Shown: positions 47,958 through 61,479, counted from the stretch's first letter. The stretch is 64,000 nt of DNA from Tyto alba (GCF_018691265.1 NW_024881321.1:26323698-26387697), one strand, 5' to 3'. Translations and numbers: made by a program. Notes: a model not told the origin generated them from the sequence alone.

Positions 47958-49472
47958 AGCGGCCACATGTTTAAAAGTTAAGATAATGCTGGTTAATGTG
48001 CTTACATGAAAAATAATTTATTATTCACAAAATTTCCTTCAAGCTCTAAATCCAGTCTAAATAAATACTTGCAATACTTTCTGACAATTCCGTATCTAGC
48101 AGTTGCTTGTAAAATCTATTTCACACATGTAAGGAAATTAATATTTGCAGGGTTTTTTTAGGAGAAACTAACATCTGTGGTTAGGATTATAATTTGATCT
48201 CACACAGAGAAATAGGTTAAAACCAAAACCATTTCCACCTGTCATGTGAGTAGTGGTATGTTTTTCTTTATTCCTTTTTATGCTTTAATATTTGTATTTT
48301 ATTCATTTCCTGATTTATGATTTATACACTACACCAAGTATCAATCTTCTTACAAGTTATAGGTGAGCCCAGTATATTAAAAAGACATTTAAGTTGTTCA
48401 GTTACATCATAGAAAAAAATTGCTTATCTCTTTGTAGTCAAACCTTGCATCAGTGGATACCTGAATTCAGAACTCTATTCAGAAGCTGAAAAGTTGAGGT
48501 CATCCTCTTTTGTAATTTCACAGTCCAGCTAATATTTTTATCATTTTATAATATATTATAACTTTTTGGTTTGTGGGTTTAGGCTTTCTTTTTCATGTTG
48601 TGGTTCACTTCAGAAAAATTTCTTAAATATTTTAACGTATATTTTGATCTATAAATGTTATGTAGCATTCCTCATATTTTAAAATTTTGCTTTAAAATTT
48701 TTCACATTAATTGTATTTTTTCTTCAAGTTATAAAAAAGAATTTTCTTATGTTTAAAAATGCTTTAACCTCAGTAATTAAAGCTTATACTTCTTAAAGTG
48801 ACTGAAACTAAAACACAGCAATCACTGTGTGTTCTTGGCTTTGATCCTTGGATGGCTTATCCTTTTTATTCTAAGTAGTCAATTGATAAAATCAGAAATA
48901 ACTGAAAATACAAGGAATCTAACACAGTGCTTCATTTTTTAAGATGAATTACTTAAATATTATGTTACTAATCCTGCATTTCCACAGCAGCCTAGACCAA
49001 TGTAAATACTGGCAGCTGCAGTCCCATACTCTGCTGCATCTCTCATCCATGTGTTCACTTTCTTTCTTGATCTGTCTTTGGGGTTTCCTGGGCCCTCATT
49101 CACCTTTTCTGTGTTCAATGCTACAAAAGTCACTATATGACTCTCAGGAAGAACTAACAATAGCTGAATTGAGTACCAAGAAAGATGCATCAACCCACAG
49201 TTGAGATTTGGGTTACTGCAAAATTACAACAGCTGGCAGTTATGGAATCATAACCTGCATCAGGCTCTTACTTCCTGATTTTTCTTCTCTCCCTTTGAAA
49301 TTTTTTACTCTGTGGGGATCTAAATTCAGCCAAAAAAGGCAATCTTCTGTGTTATTAGAGATTATTATCTTAATCTCATCAAACTGAGGTCAGAATTCAG
49401 CCTAGGTTTTCCTCTTACCAGTGACTACTTTTAGTCTATTTTATCATCTAAAAACACTGATGATTTCTCTTC

Positions 49473-49477
49473 TTTCC
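49473..49477 (+). repeat. Left target-site duplication TTTCC
   Basis: TTTCC immediately before the LTR is repeated exactly after it at 50519-50523. A 5-bp duplication is typical of class III (ERVL) integrases. Confidence 0.9.
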
Positions 49478-49666
49478 TGTTGTGGTTTGAGACCAGAGGG
49501 GAACTGAGCACCACGAAATGTCTCACTTCCACCTTCCCCCTCAGAAATGGGAAGGAGAAAATAAAACAAAAGGCTCTGGGATCAAGGTAAGGACAGGGAG
49601 GGATGACTCACCCATTATGGTTGTGGGCAAAAGACAGTCTCCTTAGGGGGAGAAAAAGAACATCAC

Positions 49667-49672
49667 TTTAAT
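49667..49672 (-). terminator. LTR polyadenylation signal (ATTAAA)
   Basis: TTTAAT on the plus strand is ATTAAA on the minus strand, in the position of AATAAA in the sense copy. Confidence 0.55.
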
Positions 49673-50345
49673 TCAAACACTAACAACAATAACACTGAAG
49701 GGACAGAGTAGGACAGTGAGAAGCTTTACTACATCTTAAAAACACCTTTCCTCCTACTCCTCCCTTCTTCCCAGGCTCATCTTTGCTCCCGATTTCTCTA
49801 CCTCTTCCCCCCAAGCAATCCAAGGGGGCAGGGGATGGGTGTTGCGGTCAGTTCATCACCAGTTGTTTCTGATGCTCCTTCCTCCTCATGGGGAAGACTC
49901 CTCACACTCTTCCCCTGCTCCAACATGAGGCATCTCTCATGGGAGACAGTCCTCCACAAACTTTCTTTAACATAAGTCCATCCCATGGGCTGCAGAGCTT
50001 CCTGATCTGCTCCAGTGAGGGTCCCTCACGTGTTACAGTCCTCCCAGTGATGAACTGCAACAGCAGGGGCTTCTTCCCAAAGAGTCTCAACCTTCTTCAG
50101 GACCAGATGCCTGCTCTGGTGTCGGGTTCTCCACAGGCTGCATGTGGGCATCTTCTCCACTGTGGACCTCCATGTGTTGCAGGGAGGGCAGCCCTGCCGT
50201 CTCACCACAGGCTGCAGGGGGGTCTCTGCACAGGCACACCTCCTCTTCTTCCTCCTTCTTTCTTCCACTTATCTCAGTGTTTGCATAGGTGTCCTCCTTA
50301 CAACTCCTTCTCACAACTCCTATTCATCCTCCCAGGTTCTCCTTC

Positions 50346-50352
50346 TTAAATA
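50346..50352 (-). promoter_or_regulatory. LTR TATA-like box
   Basis: TTAAATA on the plus strand reads TATTTAA on the minus strand, identical to the box at 44246-44252 of the sense copy. Confidence 0.6.
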
Positions 50353-50518
50353 TGTTATCTCAGAGGTGTGACTGCCATCTTTAAATGGTTTGGCCTTGGC
50401 CAGAGGGCGGGTCTGACGTGGAGCTGGGGGAGCTTCAAGAAGCTTCTCACAGAGGACCACCACTGTAGACCCCTCCCCTGCTACCAAAAATCCCTTCCAC
50501 TTACACAGACCCAGCACA

Positions 50519-50523
50519 TTTCC
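50519..50523 (+). repeat. Right target-site duplication TTTCC
   Basis: Exact repeat of 49473-49477, closing the solo LTR insertion. Confidence 0.9.
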
Positions 50524-51663
50524 CAACCAAGTTTTTAAATTAAAAAGGCTCTACCCTGTGCTGAGCTGTGTGCTGTCAGATTTGCTAAACCTCTTCAGTG
50601 CATGCTGAGTGGATTATGTCCCTTCAGAGACTTAGATGTCTACCCATGCTTCGGGCCTGAACATCGTCATGGCTCACATGAGAGCACCTCTTCTCAGACA
50701 TTACGGTTCTTATTTATCTAAATGCCTGATGCTCAGTTTTGCTGCCAAATGAAATTGGCACTAGTTGGACATAATCTGCTCGAGGACTATGTGAAAACAG
50801 ACAGTAAATTTTCTTAATATCTCACTGGCTTAGGTACCTAATTCAGCTTAAGTATCCAAATCTTCCCTATGTTTTCTCAAAACAAACAAACAACGGTCCT
50901 GTATTTGGGATGGGCTGCAGTTGCTGCTCAAGAGACCCTTTGGAGTGAAAGCCATCAACTGTGTGAATGCTTTGCACAGTGCTGCTCTGCACTCTGGTTG
51001 AAAGCACTGGTCTGAAACAGTTGATCTTTTGATTTCATGAGTCATCCAGGCACAGTTTTGGGGGGAAATTGTAGCAGCAATTATACCAAATTACTTAATT
51101 AAAAACTTTATTAAAGGCTTAAAGTGAACACACTGGAATTACCGAATACTTAAATCCTTGAATGATGAATAGTTTCCTGTTCCACTGGTGTAGGTACAAA
51201 ATAATTGTATAGGCTACCAGTGTTAGATGACCCCTTACTAACATAACATTGACAGTGTAATTGAGATTTTTGTACAGTTTGTTTTCAACCTCCTCGCTAA
51301 TATCTCTTTCTATACTTTTTACAGTTTGAGTCACAAGTTTGGTTTGGTTTTGGTTTTGCTTTTAATCTACCATCTATATAAATAAAAGATAATGAAAGCT
51401 GCTTGAGACAATTTAATTGAATTATCCCAATAATTATATTTAATGATTTAAGGAAATTAAATTGTGGTTTATACAACAGGATATAAAACACAGTGTTGAC
51501 GAGAAGACAGGTTAATTTCATTCAAATGAGATAGCTTTCTGTATCACTGGTATTTATTTTACCATTTTATTGTGACATACCATAACAAGCATAAAAGCTC
51601 ACTGAGCTGCTTGTGATAGTGAAATGGCAAAAAAACTCCAGCACGTATACAGATATTTAAAAC

Positions 51664-51757
51664 CACACACACAAACACATCCACATACCCACACACTCCC
51701 ACACATGTATCTTTATATATATATATATAGCTATATACACACATATGTATACACACA
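51664..51757 (+). repeat. Compound (CA)n / (TA)n / (CA)n microsatellite
   Basis: CACACA-rich segment, then TATATATATATATAG, then CACACATATG and CACACAT. The minus-strand frame 51559-51969 runs across it and owes its Val/Cys/Tyr content to this repeat. Confidence 0.9.
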
Positions 51758-54700
51758 TTAGCATGAAAGACTGTTGTAGTGCTCATTGCATCTGAACTCT
51801 GCCTGAACTGTGTCTGTGTGGTTCTTAGTGTGTGAGGACAAAGAAAGTAACTGCTCACAGTGTATTCATGTTGCCTTTGAAATAATACCACAAAACTATT
51901 GACAAAAGGCTCACCTAACAGCACAGCTGAGATTAGGTGCTGAGGGTTATTGTCTTCCTCTAGTCTCAAAGCTATGTGAAATGTCAGTTAATTGAAAATG
52001 GTAATTGTTCCACATAACAACATCAACTATTTCATTCCAGGAAATGTGCTGCTCTTAAATTAATAGCCATCGATCCTGAGGTATTTCATGATTCTTCTCC
52101 ATCCTTTTCTGAAATTATCCAGCTATCAGTCCTTGGAAGAAAACCTATTTCACCATTTTTATTGACCATTCTTTACTGAGTGACCTGGCTTCCTGTTCAG
52201 ATAGACTAAAATAGGTCTATCCATCTGAATGTATGTCAAGCAGACTGAGCCACCTAACTTTCAAAACACCTGCTGCTTCTTACTATACTCAAAATGAAAA
52301 CAGTTAAGTAACAGTACAGAGAAGTTACCTGGTTATTACTGTTTAGTACAATGAACTAGTCTCTCATGCTGGTAAATTACACTTGTGATGGTAAAAACTG
52401 TTAAAGTTTCTTTCAATAGTACACTTCAGTTAAATCTCAGTTTGATTTCTTATGAAGGAATGTAGGATATCTGGGTTTTTTGCTTAACAAAAGGATATAT
52501 TATTGTTACAATCTATTTGAGTAACAAATGGCAATGTCTTCATTATTACACAGAGAACAATTGCAAAAACTTTTGCATTACTTAGCTGCTCTCTTCAAAG
52601 CTTAAGAGAGAACTTAAGTGGCACAGTTATTCTTTTGTTCCATGGTAGAGACAGCTTTTCCTCCTTGTGTAGTCATAAAGTGGTAATTAAAAAAATCCAA
52701 ATATATAATTTACATAAGATGTTGAAAATATTTATAGAGTTACAACTCACAATATTTTTTGGTTTTGTAGTTTTGTAAGTTATCAGTCTAATCAATTTAA
52801 AATTTAATTTCAAAATCAATTGTGAACTCTATTGATCTAATAATTTTTTGGAATCAAATTACTTTTTATAATGATGAATACGAAGATTCATATTTTTTTA
52901 AAGCTTTCACTTCCATTCTAACTTGAAACGGTTTCACCTTCACTGATATATTGAAAATTGTTGTCTAATTATTCCTAATGTTTAAATTTCATAGTGAAAT
53001 TTATATGAGAAAAAGAATGATGAAAAAAGTAGACAGAAATACAAAGCTTTTAAATAAATGTATATTAATACCTGTTTGTGCAGTGGCCTAGAAAATGTCT
53101 CCTTTAATCTCAGAAGAAAACACTACATTTCTGTGTTCAAGGGCTTTTACTTACAGGGGGTTGCAATTCAATGTAAACTACAACAATTACCAGCAGAAAA
53201 GAGAAAGAAGTCTTGTATAATATAAGATACCTTTCTATCCTTTCAAAAATAATATCTTGGTTGCAAAGAGCTTCCCTGTGTGATCTTAAATTGCCGTATT
53301 TTTGTCTTCCATTTATTAATAGACAGTTTTATATTAGAAATGGAAGAGAGAAATCTGATTAAAGTTTCTAGGGTAGATACAGTATAAAATCAATTGAAAT
53401 TACATTGCAACATAACATACATAATGAATTCAGTTGTTATATACCAGTTTTAATGTTCAATCTGGTTTATAGGTAATCTAATCAAAAGGTAAGGGAGCCA
53501 GGGAATGTTTTAAGAAAAAATTTACAGCAGCTTCAAGGGGATGGAAAAGATCCCCAGGCGTATGGTGTTAAGTAAATGAAAGTGAAAATGACTGTTGTGA
53601 AAAATCTTAAAGGACTCAAAAGAACTAGTTGCAAAGGGTGGGCACCTTTTTGCATCATTTATGCCTGTGGCAGTAAGTACATGCAAAGTTCATCCCATTT
53701 CTTGCCTTTTTAGACATACTTTCTTCCTGAGTGAATTTCAGCTGCATAATTACAAAGTAAGTGTGAATCAGATATAAAGGAATGAATGGTTTGATGGCCA
53801 TGCGAAGCAGGGCAGTTTTGAATTTGTTATGGAGACAAAAGTTAATTTTCAAAATCAAAAATTATCTTCTACTTTTTTTCTGCAGATCTTGTGTAAACTA
53901 TTTGTCTCCATGGTCTCTTTTATTCTGTTTCAAAATCTAAGGTTGCCTATGCTTCGTTCATTTTATTGGTTAAAAAATGAATGGGTGTTGTTTCAAATTA
54001 TTAAATTTTCAACATCATCCCTCATGTGTCACTTTAAGTTCAAATTATTCCATCAGTTGCCAGTTTTGCTGAGAGCTTTTTTTTGGAAATTTGAACCATT
54101 TATGCAAATTTGTACAGCCTTGAGACCCAGTTTGGATTATCTGAAAAAATTTGAATATGTAAGCACAGTTCTAAGTGTGCTGCTCTCATTAATAAGCCTT
54201 GAAGATCACAGACATTTCTGGTCTTTGGAGCTTTATCTCTTTAAAGATTATATTAGCTGCTAAAAGATGTCTTTCTCAAAATGATTTCACATTAAACTAT
54301 CATAACAATAACGTTAATTATAAAGATGAAGATTACAGATGTAGATAAAAGCTAAACATTGGAAGTGCCAAGCAAATCTACAAGATAGCAGTAATGACTT
54401 AATTAAAACAAAATGTATCTGTATTGAAGCACAGCAATAAAGAAAATGTGGCAATCCACAGCAAATAGTAACAAAGACATGAACCATTCAGCTGAAGTAT
54501 GTAAGAGTATCATGGAATAGATTGGCTCAGGTAAGTATAATTTATGCCAACCTTAAACATTAACATTCTAAGGACTGCCAGAAATTTAGAATATGTTGCC
54601 TTTTGAGTGCCAGGTAGTTTAGAGGGTAACTACCAATTACCCCAAACCTGAGACATATCAGAAATGACTTAATGCTTTATTTCCTCTCATGGCCAAGCTG

Positions 54701-56104
54701 GCTCTGATACCTTTGCAATAGACTTCATTAACTTTGTTCCCTGATTTGAAGAGAAGCTGTCCTTTCCCAGTTATCAAATGGACTGCAATGACCTCAGCAG
54801 GGACCTTTGCAAAGTTGGTGCCAAGACGCAGATTTACATCGAGGCCTATTTACACCAGGTGATATTCTACGTGGTTCATTTGGCCCACACTTGTCCCTAG
54901 CACAACTTATCTCCTGTTTGAGTCTGTTTTGAAGAAACCCTTTTATGTCTTATTCTGTATGCTCTGAAAATTCAACTGTCGGTAATTTACATGCAACGAT
55001 ATTAGTGTTTAAAAAAATACATTAAATTCCTGTAACAAAGGTTAAAGAGAGCAGTATTTTCTCTCCCTGGTGTGGAGGGGATAAAAAACAGACACCCCTT
55101 GTGTTAACTTTTTCTACATAATGTTTATATGGAAAAAGGGCATAGAACAATTCTCACTGGAGATACAAACAGCAATACTTGAAGTTGTTGCAATGATCAT
55201 AACTATCCCTTTTGCCGCTATACTCCTATCGCAAACAATGAGAACTGATTCAAGAAAGTACATAAGCCTAATAATCATCTGTTTTTTGGAAACATCACAT
55301 AGCACTTGCTTTGTTTTAAACATGCACTTAGCTTCCTGTTAATGTTAAAGAGAAGGAGTAATAACCTGACTCTGAATCATGGTATCAGAAGGCTTGTTCT
55401 GCATCAGTCCACACCGTATGTCATCTGTAAGCAACCTGAGTATCTGTTTTATGTCTCATGTTGATGTTGGTCAAGTAGAATGGATATAGTGTAGGAACAT
55501 CCAAAATGTCTGATTCTGCATGGATATACATTGTTTTTATATAGACATTAATATAATCACTTGAAATCATAGAAATTAAATTAAGATTAGGGTTTTAATG
55601 TTGGTAGAACTTGCAGCACTTCGATAACACTCTGTAGTTGTTTAATAATAAGAGAAAAGGGGCTTGAACTTTCATGTAGCATACACATTTCATTTATTTG
55701 TGTTAATTAGGAGACCCATATTAAATATTAGTATTGGTAGAGAAATCTATTGACCAAGATATGTTTTTAAGTGAAAAAACTGTACACTATATCCAACTCA
55801 CAAATTATCACTATAATGACAACTAATGACTTTCCTTTGCTGAATTATTTAGATATTGTCATCTGAGAAAAAAATATTGTCTTTGTTTATGTATGTGTCT
55901 GCCTATTCAGGTTCTAATATTATGATATTATTAAAAATTATCTTTATGTCAGAAATATCCAATTACCTCTACAAAAGACAATGTAGTTTGCTCTCCCTGC
56001 TAGAAAAAACTTCACATTTCTATTTGCAAAATTCTGCTCTGGCAAAAGTCGGTTTAAATTTAAAGAAAACTTCTCATGTAAAACATAAGTTACTTTATCT
56101 TAAG

Positions 56105-56118
56105 AAAAAAAAAAAAAA
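56105..56118 (+). repeat. Poly-A run
   Basis: A-run ending in GG. Mononucleotide repeat. Confidence 0.75.
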
Positions 56119-56852
56119 GGAACTTTTGGTGGTTAAATTTTCATAAAGGTTGATCTTGCAGTCATATCTAGTTATACACAGTTATCTGTAAATTCAGATA
56201 AAAGCTCCATATGACTGGGTGAATTAAAAGGAAGTTAAGATCATTAGCTAGTGGAAATAGTGCAGCTGCAGCCTGGACAGCTATGTTTGAGTTTAAGGAA
56301 ATAAGAGGTAATAATAAAGAAATGTGAAATCTTGGAAGAATATTTTTAATCCTGTCTGTAGATAGATGAGAAGGCAATAAATTAACTCTGTTGAACATGT
56401 GCCAAAAAATAATGAGAATTAATGGTATCACCCATCAGTTCTGAGAGATACTGAATATACAAAACATGCAGCATCACCACTGTCACTGAGAGGACCCTCT
56501 CTGGAAACAATCTACTCGCAAGTAAACTTTCGTTTTCCATCAGTCTTTATTGTCCAGCACAAATACTTTGCCAGAATATATGAACTACATATTCTTTTTC
56601 ATACTAAGTAAAAAGGTCCAATTTTCCTACCTTTTTATATTCAGTGTCGTCTTATTGAAAGAATTAGGTTTATGCTGCAGTATACTCTGATGGAATATTA
56701 AGTAGATTCCATTCAATGCCTACTTCAGAGCTACTTCATTTCCAAAATATCACCGAGGCATAAGTTAATTAAATTACATAAATTTCAGTCAGTGATGGAA
56801 GAAGTAATATTTGATATAAATAGCTGTAAGTTTTTACTGAAATCCTTATTAG

Positions 56853-56923
56853 GAAAAAAAAACAAAACAAACAAACAAACAAACAAAAAAAAAAAAAAAA
56901 AAAAACAAAAACAAAAAAACAAC
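56853..56923 (+). repeat. (AAAC)n and poly-A tract
   Basis: A-run, then five or so AAAC units, then a run of about 22 A, then AAAAAC units. It explains the Phe-rich minus-strand frame at 56785-57066. Confidence 0.9.
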
Positions 56924-59108
56924 AGGTGGTGATATATCATCAATGTAATTAACAGTCTCTTTGCAAGTCCAGGGGGAAGACATAGCAAAACTAGGTTAGC
57001 TGTTCCTGAGTTGGTAAGCATGATCATTGTTGTTTCTTCTTTCCACGCCTGTAGGGAAGAGCTCATTCATAGGTCAGACAGGAAAATTTAATGATGTACA
57101 ATCTGATATTAATTGTGCATGTACTCATGGGTCACAGTAAAGAGTTTGTCAGAGGTGGCAGTTTGCCGCAGGTGTTTAATGTCACATGATTCATAGTAAT
57201 GACTTAAAGCTCCCAAGTATCTGCAACTAAAAATAATTCTGTTCTGTGCAAGTGCCCTCGAGAGCAGTGTGGCTATCTGTCAGCACAAGACAGTGGGTAG
57301 CAATTGACTCTAGTTAGCACCATCTATGAGCCATTTCTCAAGGATAAAAAAGTGATAATGGCCAACTTCATCATTAGAAGCCATGTTCTTTACATTGGTT
57401 TAATTTTTAATATTTTTTCTTACTAGTAATATAAAAAACTAGCAACTATCTTAATCATAAAATTGCAAAAGGCCCCATAGGCCAGACTTTAAAAACGGTA
57501 GCAGTTTTTTTAAGTTTCTTTGGCTGTATTTTCAAAGGCAGAAGCTCCCTTTTTTTCCCCATTTATTCCCCTAATTGAAACTGGAAGCTTTTCCTTGGGC
57601 TTCAATACACATCATACCCAAAGAAACCGATAGGATAAGGGACCCTGGAGATTTTACCTAGTTGACAGTACTAAACACATTTAAAAATCTGGTCCTTTGA
57701 GATTTCACAGTTGACCTAAAACCCTCATGACAACTGTCTTGCTTGTAAAATTTCTAGTGCAACTTCTTGCTTCCAGTCCTGCTTAGAATTGAGAAGAGCT
57801 ATAACACAAAGCTGAAAAAAAATGGTAGAAAGAGGTTAAATATCTACTAATTTGAGAAGTATTGATCCTTCATTACTTTATTTTTTTAATAGGAACCATA
57901 GAAAACATGTTGTTATTTCACATCATCTAACTTGTTCAGCCCAGTGCAGATCATGGAATAATTTACTGAACATATTCTAAGATCCTATTTTCTAATTTAT
58001 CATATTAAATTTAAAATTCTGAACATACAGTAAGTTTGAAATTCTAAATTTGTATTCAGAAACACAATTAAGTTTAAAAACATGTTAAATGACAGAAGGG
58101 TTTTCAGTGTGAGAATTTCTAAAGCACAATAATGGTTAACCAGATTTCAGTGATGTGTGTAAGGCAGACAAGGACCCCTTGCTGTTCAAAACTTATAAAG
58201 AGGATACCTTTTAGCACTTACCTCTGTCCTGCAAGCACTGGCAAGTGGAAACACAGTAGAACTGCTGCATCTTAATCAATCAGACTTATGTCTGCAAAAG
58301 CACAATAAACCCAGAAGACCCTATAGCAAGACTGCATATCATATTTGCAGTGAGGTTGCATGTTAGTATCCCTGAAGCACATGAGGTACCTTCTCCAGCT
58401 ATGCACTGTGTACATTCCTATGAGGTTATTGGAAACCTGCTTGCCTCATTTCCAGTGGAAACCTAGACTACTGGAGATCCTCTGGACATCTAGAAAACTG
58501 GAAGAGCTCTGCCCAAAAATCAGTGCCTAAAGCTGACATTCTGTTAAGACAGGGAAGGTACTCAGGGCTAGATTCAGACACTCAAATTTAGATGTCAGAG
58601 GTTGAATCTCACTGCAGTTTTCTCAGTCATGAGATTTGTATGTGTAGGCTCCAGTCAATGGAAGAGGAAAGGTGATTTGGAAGTCTTGATTAAATACCCT
58701 GAATTACTCTGTCCTGACTCTTGAGCCATGTTTTAACAGTTATTATATTAAGAATAAAGAGAAAGACTGACAATAAGAATCTACCTTTCTCTGGCTGAGA
58801 AGGAAAAATACAGGTTGAACCTTGTACCACAAAGGTCTTTCAAACAGAGTAGACAAACAGATTCATGTTTTCCTTTTATTATGAAAGCATGAATTTTTGC
58901 TAATCCTTGTACAATGTATATAATTTAGAAAAGCTTCCTCTTTCAGCTACCTCAATAGTTAATTGGAAGTGATAAACCACTCTAGAGATTTTAGGTGGGC
59001 TAAATTATTCCCTGGATGAGTGACTGACTCTAGAGCAAAACCTTGGTGACTAAGATTCTGAATTAGCCACTTCAATTAAGAAGATTACACACAAGATAGA
59101 GAGATTGG

Positions 59109-59129
59109 GAAAAAAAAAAAAAAAAAAAA
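59109..59129 (+). repeat. Poly-A run
   Basis: About 19-20 A residues in a row after GGGA. No retroposon body was recognised upstream. Confidence 0.85.
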
Positions 59130-61479
59130 GTATAAAACATTACATCTAAGAGAAGGTATTTATATTGTATATGAAAAAAATGTACATCAGTTGGATTTTT
59201 TTTCATCCTGATGGGAAAGTTTTTTCCTAATATAAACATAATGTATATATTTTAGAGATCTCTCGGGCTGCCAAGGGTTTTGAAATTATTTCTGTATGTG
59301 TACACAGTTTTTAATCTGATTTGTAAAATACATGTTATTGGTTATTCTAGGCATTCTTTCCTACCACTGTGCATTGGGTCACACAGACCATAAAGTCGGT
59401 CTTAAAAGGGTTATGGTCTGAGAGAGAGTGGAAAGGTAAATAAGTACTGCTTGGTCTTTGCTAGTGAAGTTGATGACATGAAACATGTTACTTGCAGATT
59501 TTGATGAATTTTATATATGTAAATACATATATATTTAAGAAAGGGTCTTTTTTGATGTGAAACCAAATGTGACCTTTAAAAAGAAAGAGGGGAGGTGGGA
59601 GAAATGATTAATGGTCTTAATGAATATGTAGAACAGGGGAACTGGAAAGGTTACAAGTTAAATAATTTTTCTGCCTGTAAATGCAAATAGTTCCTCATAC
59701 AGATGGTTATGCAACACTGGTGAAGGAATATTTGCAAATATTTTCAGAAATCCTGTCCAAAAGCCACAAAATGCCAACACATACTGTCGGTCAGTAAACA
59801 GATTAGAAAACACATAGGGCAGTGTGTAATTACAAGCCAAAGAAAGAGCCAGAAGGTAGCTGAACTCTCTTAGCTGCTGTTAGGATAGAGAGGAGGCAGA
59901 ACAGAGCCAAGGAACTGAAGAAAAATGATAGGCTAATGTATTAGAGATCTGTGGAAAAATCTTTACAAAGTCTGCTTTCACAGCTTCTACGTGCTAAAAT
60001 GTGCCCCAGCCACAGGACTGGTAGTCTGTTGCTGTTGGAGATCTTGCTCCTTCTTATAAATTCTTGGAAATTGTGTGAAGGTGAAAGCCTTCTTTATTCA
60101 ATGAAACACTTTAAATAGTTTTTGATAAGAACAATCTAGTGAAATGAGCAAATATATTTTGTCTGGATCTACTTTTGTTCTAACACTGTTTGGAATATTT
60201 ATAGACAAGCTTTGCAGATGCATTGGTAATCTAATATCAAAACAGAAGCAAAAAGCTGTACAAACCAGCTGTATCATAGAAATATATATAAAGCATTAGT
60301 GACTACAGAAGTTTCCAGAGAAGTGTATAACAATTTCAGAAATATTCTGAAGAAAGGAGGCAGGAAATAGACTTTTATGAACAATGTAGACTCTGTGAAC
60401 TTATAGCAGTCTTCTGTAAGCACAAAATGTAGAAAAATGTAATGATTATTTTGTAGGTTGTCTTTAAGGGTGCATACATTTGAATAACTTGATTTAGGAG
60501 ATACTGGGTACACAATTTTCTTCACTAGAAGTGAGCCATATCTGCCATTAATATACTGATTCTTTTAATAATGGATTTATTCTGCTTGAATAGTTCTAGA
60601 TACAAGTATAATTCAGTGTACTTGCATTTAATAGTTGGGTGACAAACAGAACATTTTAGGTCATTCATGGTACCTAAGTGTAGTGTTTAGCCTGACCATG
60701 ACCATTCTCATAAGTCTTGTAGGCAGTTTTTCTTTGTAAGAGAAGTTTCTACAGTTACCTAGTCTATAATTTACAAAGAGTTGGAAGGAAATGTTCAAGC
60801 CTACTCTATGTGCAAAAATATCAGTTTGTAAGGAAATATTGTCTGGAAGCAGGTGTCTACTGGTAGGAAAAGTAAAGACAGAAAACATAAGGCACCATAA
60901 TCTAGACTTCTAACAGATGCTTGTAACAGATCTGTTCATGGCTTTGATCATGTTTAGTACATCCTCACCCAATTCAACTCTTTGAGTGGTCAGACTATTA
61001 TTTCATCCTTGTACATTTGTCCAAAACAATCAGGTCGGTTTGACTACTAATCCTAATAAAAAATGAATAGAAAACCTACATGTTCAAGTAATTTATTTTG
61101 TTTCTGGAAACTGGCATTCCATTTCTCTTGTGGTGATTTTTTCCACATAACCAAAGCAAAGTAATGTGAATTCTTCACTGGATCAAGTTGTCCCTTCATG
61201 TAAAAAGGGGAAACAAATATTCACAGGCAATGTATGGCATTATGAAACTTTCATCTTCTAAACATCAAAATGAGAGAGCTATATGAATAATAATCACCTC
61301 AAACTTGATACTCCTGCTTGATAATAATTTTAACTTTACAGTTACTGACTATGGCTTTGAATTTCAATCTTCAAACCCCACATTTCTAGAGATATGTGAA
61401 AGACGCTTCATGGAATAACATGAATGTGGGTAGAACATCTTACTCTTTGGATGTCCTGATAAGGAAATTACATTGTTAT

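Larger units (their letters stand above)
45156..49477. other. Non-genic DNA between two family B LTRs, no gene seen
   Basis: The LTRs on either side are in opposite orientation and this DNA contains no gag, pol or env similarity, so it is not the inside of a provirus. It holds a purine-rich tract at 45715-45752 and a short TATATA tract at 47939-47957. Part of it near 47570-47720 is GC-richer than average but unidentified. Confidence 0.6.
49478..50518 (-). mobile_element. Solo LTR, family B (about 1.04 kb), antisense, with perfect TSD
   Basis: Runs from TGTTGTGGTTTGAGACCAGA to ...GACCCAGCACA, ending in CA, and is flanked on both sides by TTTCC. It matches the reverse complement of the 44089-45155 copy along its length, including AAGCTTCTCACAGAGG, the TTAAATA (TATTTAA on the minus strand) at 50346-50352 and TTTAAT (ATTAAA on the minus strand) at 49667-49672. 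No internal retroviral sequence is attached. The open frames 49798-49986, 49888-50349, 50026-50268 and 50320-50526 lie within it on both strands and are LTR by-products. Confidence 0.92.
50524..61479. other. Long non-genic stretch, no gene seen
   Basis: Almost 11 kb with no supportable gene. It contains a compound microsatellite at 51664-51757, A-rich tracts at 56105-56118, 56853-56923 and 59109-59129, and faint old-repeat pieces near 50620-50645 and 58560-58640. The 144-codon frame at 53829-54263 is the longest non-LTR frame in the window; it is rich in Phe, Leu, Lys and Ser as expected from AT-rich DNA, and no domain is recognised. GC-richer, low-repeat segments at about 54690-54990 and 57120-57380 are the best places to look for conserved non-coding elements. 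Confidence 0.5.

Noticed and set aside
44089..50518. A 6.4 kb provirus bounded by two LTRs
   Set aside because: The LTRs are in opposite orientation, each has its own flanking repeat, and no gag/pol/env similarity lies between them.
49798..50526. Cluster of overlapping frames, one 153 codons long
   Set aside because: Inside the antisense solo LTR 49478-50518 with an exact target-site duplication; equivalent sequence recurs in the other LTR copies.
55121..55342. Hydrophobic frame with mitochondrial-looking wording, considered as a nuclear mitochondrial insertion
   Set aside because: I could not match it to any mitochondrial gene by motif, and the flanks give no continuation.
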